Source: Pyrrhosoma nymphula
Taxonomy: Eukaryota > Arthropoda > Insecta > Odonata > Coenagrionidae
Assembly: GCA_963573305.1 (NCBI GenBank)
Contig: OY754336.1
Coordinates: forward strand, 19,318,699 to 19,382,698
Length of the DNA: 64,000 bases
Reading direction: 5' to 3'
Shown here piece after piece: positions 37,801-47,304 of the stretch (the stretch's first letter is position 1; each line of letters starts with the position of its first letter). Both the position numbers and the translations under genes were made by a program. Below the pieces are notes generated by a model that ran no database searches, was not told the DNA's origin, and worked only from the letters and a program-made list of their open reading frames with translations.

Positions 37801-38680
37801 AGGCTATAACATATTGGGTATTTTTATTGCACTCTCCTCCTCTGATGCCATATTCTTCCCGAGTGCATTGCCATATATTTCTCCCACAACAAAATTTCCC
37901 CTAAACCCCCCTTCACTTCCCCACCGCACTCCTTACAAGAGGCATAGTCTCGAGAGGATATCCTGAAAGGATCGCCGATGACTCAAAGAAGGTCCTCTAT
38001 TGATCGGTATTTGCAGTTCCGCAACGCGAATATTAGTCGCACGCTCCCCCCAGTGCATTCTCCTCTCGGCTTCTTTCAGCGCGACTGAGGCTCCGACGTC
38101 GACGTGTCTGCATCTTAAACTGCTGCTCCCTGCGCTACGAACCGCCCCCACATAATGTCACGTACCCTCGGATTCCCAAACATTTCGTCACGCTTTGTAA
38201 AATGATGGGAAGTTTTGGGGTCTTCCGTTGTGCCCTTTTGAACCCCATATCCCCGTCGACGCAAACCCTAGGAGTCAAGGATATGGCTCCCTTAAATGGA
38301 ACATAAGAAGATTGCATGCTCAGGCTACAATCGCCTGTGTTCCCAATAACCTCCGCTGAGTATATTTCTCTCTTTCCATAGGTTGACCAATGAGAAATGT
38401 TCTTCTTCCATGTCCAACATCCGAGAGTGGTAAGTAGTAATTCCAAGCCATGAGTCGGCTTTGATTTTGCAAATTTTAATTTTTTTTTGGAAAAATGCGA
38501 AAGTGAAATGCATCTTATAGTGTCTTCCTCCGTTTTATTTAAAAGTCACTAATTATGTGAGCAGGGCAGGAATTTCTTTACATATTTTATTGGATTTATT
38601 GGTTCCTCTTATTTCTTCATCCTCTTCCGCATCCAGAGATAATCATAGTGCCGGATTAAAATAATATCTCCCGCGTTATC
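34805..38680. other. non-coding DNA, no gene recognised
   Basis: AT-rich to 36.9 kb, then more balanced with CpG-containing words at 37.1-38.2 kb. Frames of 125 and 136 codons overlap on opposite strands at 37236-37668. Neither has a recognisable domain and each is explained by the lower AT content. Confidence 0.5.
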
Positions 38681-38685
38681 CAGAC

Positions 38686-39010
38686 ACTCGCTCGTTTCTC
38701 GCTCGTTTTCTCGCTCGTTTTCTCGCTAGTTTTCTCGCTCGTTTCTCACTCGTTTCTCGCTCGTTTCTCACTCGTTTCTCGCTCGTTTTCTCGCTTGTTT
38801 TCTCGCTTGTTTTCTCGCTAGTTTTCTCGCTAGTTTTCTCGCTAGTTTTCTAGCTCGTTTTCTCGTTCGTTTTCTCGAATTTTTTCTCGATAGTTTTCTC
38901 GCTCGTTTTCTCGAATGCTTTCTCGAATGTTTTCTCGCTCGTTTTCTCGCTAGTTTTCTCGCTCGTTTTCTCGATTTTTTTCTCGATAGTTTTCTCGCTC
39001 GTTTTCTCGC
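38686..39010. repeat. 12-bp minisatellite, about 27 units of GCTCGTTTTCTC
   Basis: Units vary at the third to fourth base (GCTCG, GCTAG, GCTTG, GAATG, GATAG) and a few are 11 bp. A variant pair, CTCGAATTTTTTCTCGATAG and CTCGATTTTTTTCTCGATAG, recurs exactly 96 bp apart (38874 and 38970), which is eight units and suggests a higher-order period. The 81-codon minus-strand frame of ARK/SRK repeats is just this array translated. Confidence 0.95.
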
Positions 39011-40420
39011 CATCCGACTAGTGCGATTATGTTCAACTACTTTAAGTTACATTATTCAGTCATGATCTTATATACATTGTGAGCCGGCTTGTGCCACACA
39101 ACTCGCTAGCTACAGTTATCGAGACGAGGGCTCACGTCTGATCGGTTCATCCGTTTAGGACGCAGCATATGACAAGTTTCAAAGGTTTAATTGGGTATTT
39201 CGTCTCTGACGAGGCTTCTATATTCCCTTATCTCCCCGGGTTGTTTTCTTTCGACTCAAATGTTTTCTCGCGCCTTTCGTAACCGGCGGGGTGCAATTGG
39301 CCACGGGCCAATTTTCTTTTGATCACTTAGAACTCACACGCAGGAAATAAGGTCCCGTTGATGTCTTTCTTCTTTAATTTTGCCTCGCGGCAAATTAGTC
39401 GGTTGTCCTCGAAATGACAGTGGAAATTGCAGGGAAAATCATCGGGTGGGGAGGCTAGGGTGGGAATGGGAGAATATAATTACTTCTGTTCCCCGAAATC
39501 GGCGAATTTTCGGCATAAATGCGCGCATCCAGCGCGGCAACGAAAATGAATGAAAACTAGGCACTCAGCACGGGTGCAAAAACGCGAATGAGCGGCACTA
39601 TCCTGCGGCGATAAATCTTAGGCGAGGGCAGACAGCTTACGCGGCAGGGAAGAGATTTTAATTTAATTAGCGCTGCGGCGTCCTTGGCGCTTATTCGCAG
39701 AGAAGTGTACAAAAATAATATACATAAGCCTCAGGGGAATATCTTAACTCGCTGCCATTTCTCCTTTTAATTCCTTACCTTTCAGCTTTTCATCGACCGT
39801 AATTCTTTTCGTTAAATGTGGAGAAAAATGTTTGCCGCATCCATTATTGTTCCGCTAAAATGTCAGGAACACGGCAGGCGAAACGTAGAAAAGGAAACAA
39901 AAGAGAGGCGAAGCCCTGATGGGAGAAAAAGGTCTGGAGGAGGTATTTTTAGAATGAATGGAAATTTCAAGGATTGCTTTATGAGTAAAAAGAAATACAG
40001 CGAGGGAGATTACCGAGGAGGATGATGTTCAAACGAGCAGGTATGTGAGAGTGCTTATCGTGGAAGTACTTGCTTAGGGTTAAAAAATGCCTAGTAGGCT
40101 AAATACGGAGACTTAATACTATTTTTAAATCATATTCCCCACTCTACGGCTTTTTTCTCACATCATTTTTGCCATGTTACAGCTTGTCTTTTCCGCCTTA
40201 GTGTGGGAGGTAATTAAAGGAAAACAATGAGTTGAAACTTGAACAGCATATTTCTTCTTCTCGCTTGGAATTGAGACAGTGATGCGAAACACAAATTAAA
40301 TATTGCATAGGTGTACAAATTCAGAACTGTGCCTTGGAGTATTGTATGACACGACTGGAATATATCTTTATTAGATTATTTTACACAGTTTAGAATTAAA
40401 AACTGGTGTGCTTAAGACCA
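39011..40420. other. unique, CpG-containing then AT-rich DNA
   Basis: From 39100 to about 39720 CpG words are frequent without the low-complexity bias of the other islands, alongside homeodomain-like TTAATTTAATTAG and CATAAA words. It could be a cis-regulatory stretch. A 69-codon Lys/Arg-rich frame at 39816-40025 is not recognised. Confidence 0.4.
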
Positions 40421-40427
40421 CACGGGA

Positions 40428-40783
40428 GAAGTGTAAACTTCTATGGCGATATTCTGATAAATATAATATATAAAAAATAGTATGGAAAGTATATTGGGTG
40501 CAAAAAAATTCTGCATAAAAAGAAATAGCAAAGTACACTAAGTTTTACCAATACTATGTGTGTGTGTTGCGCGCGCCGAAAGAAATACATACATCAGCAT
40601 CAGTACTGCGCGCTCACCCGCGTTCTGCTATAGCTAATACACATATGCGCACCTACTATTACTATATATAGCCGAGCGTGACGTAAGAAAAAGAACGTGA
40701 CGTTCAGGAGCGTGACGCTCAGAATCCAATTTACTGCCTGCAGAATTTTCTGTGCGTGGTGCGTCTATAGAAGTTTACACTTC
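40428..40783. mobile_element. short element with near-palindromic terminal inverted repeats
   Basis: GAAGTGTAAACTTCTATGG at 40428-40446 is the inverted repeat of CTATAGAAGTTTACACTTC at 40765-40783. A second inverted block, TGCAAAAAAATTCTGCA at about 40500-40516, pairs with TGCAGAATTTTCTGTGC nearer the right end. The interior has TGTG and GCGCGC words and three GCGTGACG/ACGTGACG repeats at 40675-40722. There is no coding sequence. I read it as a MITE-like non-autonomous DNA element; the superfamily is not assigned. Confidence 0.5.
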
Positions 40784-40789
40784 GAAAAT

Positions 40790-41930
40790 AAATATAAAAT
40801 AGAAAACAAAGGATAATCACACGCGCAATACTTATACCTACTTCAGTTACCTTTGTTGGATGTGATCCAAATTGAAGAAGCTTTCCACTTAATTCCAAAA
40901 ACGTGGAACGTGTAAAGTTCCACAGAAAAAAATATACACATTATATTTTGCGATAATGGGCAAATTTATTCTTCCAAAATCCTACTTATCGGCATGCAGG
41001 ATATTTATTGAGTGAACCTACTGAATTTAGTTTCGTATCAATCAAGACACATGTTGCGTCACTGCATAAAAATTACTTCACTGTATTTCATTTCAAGGCA
41101 TCCGACTATTATTCACTGCCGCAAAACCTTCGTTTGAGGTTAGTCCATTATTCCATTGAAATGGGATTAGTCCATTGAAAATGGGGAAAGATGTGATTAT
41201 GTAGATGCCTAATTTCCAGCGCAATTATATGTCAAAGATAAGTCATATTTAAGAAGTCAATATCGTGATGAATAGCACAACGTCAACATTCTAGTTTTTT
41301 TTTGTTTCTGATATAATCGCTGATGACTTCTACAAAACATAATAATTGACATACTATCACGTGGTATATTATACCTTTACGTGGTATATATTTTTATCCA
41401 TTGGACGAAGCATTTACTGCAAAACGTAAAAACTAAAAAGTTTAGGTCATTCTAGTAACTTGTGGGGATAGTAAGAATATGGAGGTAAGAGACTTAAGAG
41501 GATAATTAATTACACGGGCATTGAAACGGGGAATAAAATGAATAAGCTATTCGATAAAAAAATTAATATTTTTTTTTTTCTACATTTACCAAATGTAGCA
41601 TTTCATACAAATTTTGAAAGTTCTGAATCGTAAAAATTATTATTAGGGTAATCTACCAGTTTGGTAGGTTTAAATGGATGGCAGTAGATATTTTACAGGC
41701 GCAGACACTAAATAGTCATAAATCATGTGTTTTAAAATAGTTTAAAGAAACTTCAAAATAACGCTACGGCAGTTCTAGTAAAATTTCTACTTAGTTTTTT
41801 TTAATAATGGTTTTATAGACCATAAGGACTATTTATAAAATGATTTACGCACATTATCAACTGAAAAAATGAAGTACCAGCAAAAGTCATAGCTTTAAAT
41901 GTGTTACCATCTAACTCCCTTCATATTAGC
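40790..41930. other. AT-rich non-coding DNA
   Basis: A short palindrome GTGGAAC-GTGTAAA-GTTCCAC lies at 40903-40923 and echoes the TGTAAA core of the neighbouring element's ends. No gene seen. Confidence 0.55.
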
Positions 41931-41934
41931 GCAC

Positions 41935-42110
41935 ACTGTCAGTCTGTTTCTCTGCTTGTCTTTGTACGTACAAACTCATTTCCCCACATTCAATTCATCT
42001 GAAATTTGGTCCATAGACTCCTAGTGACCAACGATTAATTATAACAAACCCACACACACACATATATACACACTGACTTAATTATAATAAAATATATTTG
42101 TATGAAAATG
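41935..42110 (+). mobile_element. possible Helitron-type 5' segment
   Basis: The words CTGTCAGTCTGTTTCTCTG, CATCTGAAATTTGG and CCATAGACTCCTAGTGACC follow each other as in the transcribed leader sequences often found in arthropod Helitron-like elements (CTGTCTGTCTG... GAAATTTGG...). The segment then enters CA/TA repeats. No coding part and no defined ends are visible, so this is tentative. Confidence 0.3.
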
Positions 42111-42155
42111 AAAGAGCATTTAACGCCCGTTATCTGCCTATCCTTGCAATCAAAC

Positions 42156-42245
42156 GGTAGCCCAGGGGTAAGGCAGTGGACTGTTGAACGGAAGGTGTAG
42201 TGTTCGACTCCCAGCTGCGGAAATCATGTTTCTTCTTTTTTTAAT
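42156..42245 (+). mobile_element. tRNA-derived SINE head
   Basis: GGTAGCCCAGGGGTAAGGC (A-box region) and GTGTTCGACTCCC (B box) sit at tRNA-like spacing and are followed by a T-rich tail. The acceptor stem does not pair, so this is a SINE rather than a tRNA gene. Confidence 0.6.
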
Positions 42246-42249
42246 AGCC

Positions 42250-45035
42250 GCTTAGCTTTCACTTACATCTTTAGAAATTTTGTTTTCATCATCGCATTAC
42301 CTTCTTGAACTTTTTTTTGTAATATTTTACTCGCTAATTATTCATTAACGACGCCGATCAAAGCTAGCACTTAGCCCTTTGGACGTTGTGGGAGATGGAC
42401 CGTGGTGAGCCAACAACTGTGATTATCGCTATTGATATATGTTCAACAATGAATATAAATGTCATGTCGAAATACTAATGTTCCTAATGGTTGTCGAAAG
42501 TCTGAATAATTTGACACATCAGTGAAGATAGAATGATTTCCTTTCACAAATTAAATTTATTAGCAAAGTGATAATACAATATTTAATGGCAAAAATACCA
42601 TAAAGCAACGAAAAAAATTTAATAAAATGCGGAGAATATGAGGCATTAAAACGTGACGTCATGCATATGAAAATAAAGGTAGTACCTATACTAAAAACTT
42701 TGTTTTTATGAGGTTATTTTTAAAAATGTTTTATTTTACTTTTAAAACCTTGTGGAATTAGCCAATTAATATTTTCAATTTAAAATCATTTTAGAATATT
42801 TTAGAATCAATTTCCAATGCTCTGTTGCTTTTCGGAAATAACTGGAAATAAATGTGACATTTTTTTGCTGTTTGGGGAAGGTTCATTTGGGCAAATGCAC
42901 ATTTTTGTTCTGTATTTGGAATAAATGAGTATATAGATGCAACCAAATGCATTTTTTTTTAAAGGAATTCAAGATGTGACATAATTTAGAGTTGGTCCAC
43001 TGCATTGTGATAGTGTATTATAAATGCATAAGAGTATATTGGGTGAAATATACATAACAAAATACATTTTAAAAGGATTTTAAATGCATTTAATTACTTT
43101 GTATGCATTTAAAAGCAGTTATTTAAATTTGGGGAGTAATTAAAGTTTAATTTTACACAATTAAAAACTCTAGATTCGTTAGTACAATAAAGGGTGACAA
43201 GCAGACATTTTCATAACAAGAGAATTTGCTGTTCCAAAAGTGGTGTTAATAGGGCTGGATTCCGTAACGAACTTAAGTGCATTCACTTGCATGAAGGCAC
43301 CTCAGCAATTTGAAATACGACTTTAAAAATAATACTCCCGTCGTCGCCCGGAAAATCCTCCGAAAAAACGCTAGCCTGGGGTGCCGCAATTAGCGCCAGG
43401 GACCGACATGTTGTCTCGCTCGCGAAACCGAAAAAAGCCCCAAAGGGAAAGGGGTGAAACGTACCGGGAGAGAGATTGTACGTGAAAGAAGTCGAATCCC
43501 ATTGGCCACCGCGTGTTGTCCGTAGCGAATACCTATACAGCTTACAATTAGATTACGCGTTGCCAGTATCTCGACGACTGCATAATTGAGGAGCAGACAT
43601 TTGACTAAACATTCTCAGCATCTTCTCGTGTTCGTACACGCTTACTGGCTTGGCTGGCAAGACTTTTGCCGGTTATCGTTCTGTCTGCGTCTTTAGGTCG
43701 ATGGATCACATTGAATAGCAACTGGAAATACATTTCGGAAACGACTAACTATGAAAATTAATGTCTAAACTGAGGTAAGTGAGATAAAAAAAGAGTGCCC
43801 ATTGTGATAATGATTTTACAGTGGTCTGTGTCCACTTGAAACCGGATAGCAGCAGAATAGTCAGCAAAGCTGTTGACATTTAAGCCTAAATTCGTGGACG
43901 AAGAGCCAAGCATGCAGAAGTAATCGTTACAACGCGACGGAAACTTGCCAGAAAGCGTACTAAATAATCGGCTGAGCTCTTCTAATGCCATTTTTAAAGT
44001 ATACTGTTTCATTGCTAGCCACTTGTTAATCCAATGGTCACTGAGAGTACTCCAGATACCAACGTATTATCCGAGCAATTGTCTCGAGTTGGAATGCTTT
44101 CCCAGAGTAAATCTACCAGAATCTAGAAACCAAAAAATGTGTAGCCTTTCTTGCATATGTATTTTAGATCCTCTAGACGGTAATATATTACCTACTCTTT
44201 TAACCTAAGAATTGTATAAAATATCTATGAAAGAAAGTTATGGGTGCCAACCTCGTCTCTCAGTTGACCCCAGTAAGGAACGGCGAAAGAACTTTATGCC
44301 GACGTAACACGTAATTTTTTAGAGTTATTATTTAACAAACACTAGGGTTGACAACTAGGTGAGCGCGAAACTTGATGGCCAAATACAATTGCGCACCTCT
44401 TTGTAATAGAATTTTACCCCTTCGTGAATAATTCACGTCAAAAAATGGCCTTTACAAATGAAAGATTCAAGGCGCAAGGAATATGGGTTGAATAGCAGAA
44501 CAAAGGCGAAGAGCAGGGAATATGCCCCAGACATTTTTATACACCCTCTAAGGTTTTATAAACAACTTGATGGACAGGAACGGCTCGTTTCAAGTCTGAC
44601 AAAAGATATAAATATAGCGGCAAGTTGAGAAGTCTAAAGGGATGCAGTTGGAATGGTAATATCGCGAGATATTACTGGTCAGACGAAATGTTTTACCCAG
44701 TGAAACATTTTGCTACCACTTTTCTTTCACTATGATAAGTTTCCTTCAGTCAAAACGCTCCAAATTACAGCCACTTCCTGTCATAATATGACTATCCGTC
44801 CACGACGTTTTTCCCTGCCCTCTGCCTGAAAACGCCTGGTGGAACATTTCTCGGTCAGGACTAGTTACCATTCGTAATTACCGCCAGCCGCGACAAATAT
44901 TTCCCCCCCCAATCCCTTTTTAAACTGGACGGCCGATTCGCTTCCCAGTGAAAGGGATATTATTTAAAGCGAGGCACTTGATTGAAAACGGCTGCGTTGC
45001 CAACCATGCGCCACCCCCAGCACCACGCACCACCG
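42250..45035. other. AT-rich non-coding DNA with AAATGCATTT-rich patch
   Basis: Between 42880 and 43135 the word AAATGCA/TGCATTT recurs, including inverted copies, which resembles the interior of some degenerate DNA-transposon derivatives. From 43320 to 45000 composition is more balanced. No gene recognised. Confidence 0.45.
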
Positions 45036-45039
45036 CACC

Positions 45040-45430
45040 ATGATCGAAATTCAGAGCGAGGACGAGAATGAACCAAAAAAAAGGAACGAGGAGACAGAGA
45101 AGAGTTTTCCATCCGCTCGTTTGGACGCCATCCGTGGCACGAAGGGCTGTGGGTGGGTGGTTGGGTGTGGGCGCGCCGTCGACTGTGACGTAGATGCGAG
45201 AAAAGGAGAGGAGAAGGTGATGAAAAGCGAAGAGGCAACGGGAAGAGCGAGAAGGATCGCGTCAGGAGGAAAGGAAGGGGGGGCTGCTGACTGCTGCAGG
45301 GACGTTCAAAAGACTCCGTGGTCCAGGGGGTGGGAAGGCATAGGCGGGAGAGTTGGGGGAGGGGGGTGGAGTCTGCAGGAGGCCGGATGTGGGGGAGTAC
45401 GGGGGGCGGGGCAGGCGGGATCTTTCGGAA
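45040..45430. other. purine-rich GC island
   Basis: The + strand is G/A-rich throughout, with dense GGG runs at 45328-45412. Opposing frames of 141 and 197 codons are compositional. The flank returns abruptly to normal composition. Confidence 0.55.
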
Positions 45431-45659
45431 GGGGAAAAAAATGCACCCCTCCAGCACGCATATAGTTCTTTTTTTTGCCTCGAAGCCTGAAGTCATTTTG
45501 GTTGATGACAACATATGTGACGACTTTGGGGGCCTAAGTAGTTTGTCCCCCAACCTAATAATTTTTCCGAGGGAGCATGACCCAGGGCCGTGGACGTGTA
45601 TATGCGCTCACATATGTGAATACATAATGTAGACATATATATGGAAGCAGACACTTAAA

Positions 45660-45920
45660 AAGCAGCCCTGGCTGCCTTGTCTTCACCTCGACCTAACACC
45701 CTAATAACCGACCCCGACACCCGCTTACAATTTATTAACTCCCTCGTTGAGGCATATACGCATCATTCGCCCGACCCGATCCTCGACGGGGTTGGTCCTG
45801 AATCATCGGGGTCGGTGGCTCTCCTGCCATTTTTGACTACTCTCACCCTCTGTAGCTCCTCCTCAGCGAGTATCGCAGGAGTCATTTTCAGGAAACCCAT
45901 AAATAACAAATATGAAAATT
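45660..45920 (+). mobile_element. possible non-LTR RNase H remnant
   Basis: The open frame at 45677-45922 reads ITDPDTRLQFINSLVEAYTH, then HHSPDPILDGVGPESSGSVA. DPILDGVGPESSG could be a decayed form of the Y.DGSK...G motif that opens RNase H domains of Jockey/I-type LINEs. The stretch is short and the downstream part does not clearly match. An unrelated chance frame is equally possible. Confidence 0.2.
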
Positions 45921-45924
45921 AACC

Positions 45925-47080
45925 CCATTCAGGGATATATTATTCCTCGGATTTTTGCATTTAAAATATTTACAAGTTTGATACAGTAGATATGTAGGCT
46001 CAAGTTTTGTGGGGACAAATTTCTTACACAAGAAAACGGTGCAATGAGACCAAACGCCAATGAGTTATTTTGTTGCAAATTATTAATTTCCTACTCTGTC
46101 AAATAATGCTTTCCATCATTTAAATTCAGGACCTACATCACCGCTGACAAATATCCGATGTAAAATAGCTAAGTAATATTTTTAATGGAGCTATTCTAAA
46201 TTATGATCTTCAATCATTCTCAAATGTACGCGTTCATCCTTTTTGTAATATCATCACTGTGCATGCCCCAACATTCCGGCTTCCCATATCCCAGAGATCC
46301 CGTCTCAAAAGGATTCCAACCATATTATGTTCCCTTGCACCTAGTTATTCTTTTCTTGATCGTTTGTCTACAATATCCATCAACTTCTTCCTGTAATATC
46401 TTTTAGCGGTTTCCCTTTAATTTTTACGGCATGTGTGATTATTTGTGGCGATTTATTTTCAATGTTAATGTATTCGATTTATTAATTTGCTAGAAGTATT
46501 GCGTGGCGTCACACGCATTCATTTCATTATTTTTGTATTGTTATTATAGTATGGTCAGCATTGTTGTTGTTCTATCTGTTCGTGCCCGCCACTGACGGCT
46601 ATTAAAACGTGTCGATAATGGGCCTCCGAACCTCATCCCATTTACAACCGAAGGAATGAATGATAGGGTCGAAAATCCCGTCTTGATAGGTTGGAATGAA
46701 TTTTCAACTTCGATACTAAATTACTTAGAGCCAAATTACGGTCTTGGAACGGGTCTATATACATTCTGTAGACATTTTATGTTCTATCAGAATAATACCG
46801 TTTATTTCGTCGAATATTTCACCTTTTTTCGAGATATTCATGAAAAACCACAAATCTTCACTTCAACATTTTGCCTGAAGGGGTGGAAATGAGGGTGGCT
46901 TTTCTAAAGTAAAATGTAAATAGCAATTTTCTGTCTTGTTTTGAACAAGAGAAAAGTGAGCAAAATTGTATTACGATCGGAAAAAACTGTAGAGATGTAT
47001 AAAAGGCAAAATAATTCTTTACGAATTTTGTGGATACCGGAACTATCTACGGTAATGTCTTTACGGAGTCACCCGCAACG
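45925..47080. other. AT-rich non-coding DNA
   Basis: No gene or strong repeat. Minus-strand words near 46330-46400 weakly recall an RTE-like LINE but are too decayed to call. Confidence 0.55.
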
Positions 47081-47084
47081 GCTC

Positions 47085-47170
47085 ATAGGTGCGAAATTCC
47101 ACAGAGAAGAAATAATTCGCCTTGACCGGGACTAAAACCCGATTCCCTTAATATCGCGCCGAGTGTTTTC
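47085..47170 (-). mobile_element. tRNA-derived SINE, minus copy of a head-to-head pair
   Basis: On the minus strand: CACTCGGCGCGATATTAAGG, ATCGGGTTTTAGTCCCGG, TCAAGGCGAATTATTTCTTC and TGTGGAATTT. These match, in order, the plus-strand copy that starts about 20 bp to the right. The head faces right and the tail left. Confidence 0.65.
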
Positions 47171-47191
47171 CAAATCCAAAAGAAAAGAAGA

Positions 47192-47300
47192 CGCCTCGGT
47201 AACTTAACTGGCTAAAGCACTCGGCGTGCTATCAAGGCATCCGGGTTCAAGGCCCAGTCAAGGAGAATGATTTTTTCCCCGGTGGAATTTGATAGGTCTT
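47192..47300 (+). mobile_element. tRNA-derived SINE, plus copy of a head-to-head pair
   Basis: CCTCGGTAACTTAACTGGC is the A-box region and CATCCGGGTTCAAGGCCC the B box, followed by AGTCAAGGAGAATGATTTTT and GGTGGAATTTGATAGG. It is the better-preserved member of the pair; the inverted neighbour ends about 20 bp upstream. Confidence 0.7.
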
Positions 47301-47304
47301 TTTA

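Noticed and set aside
38768..39013. 81-codon Arg/Lys/Ala repeat protein resembling a histone tail or protamine
   Set aside because: It is the translation of a 12-bp minisatellite that keeps one frame; flanks give no gene context.
42156..42228. tRNA gene candidate
   Set aside because: A and B boxes are present but the acceptor ends do not pair and a SINE-like tail follows.
46200..46410. Another RTE-like LINE fragment on the minus strand
   Set aside because: A few words resemble the family, but no ordered series of blocks could be read.
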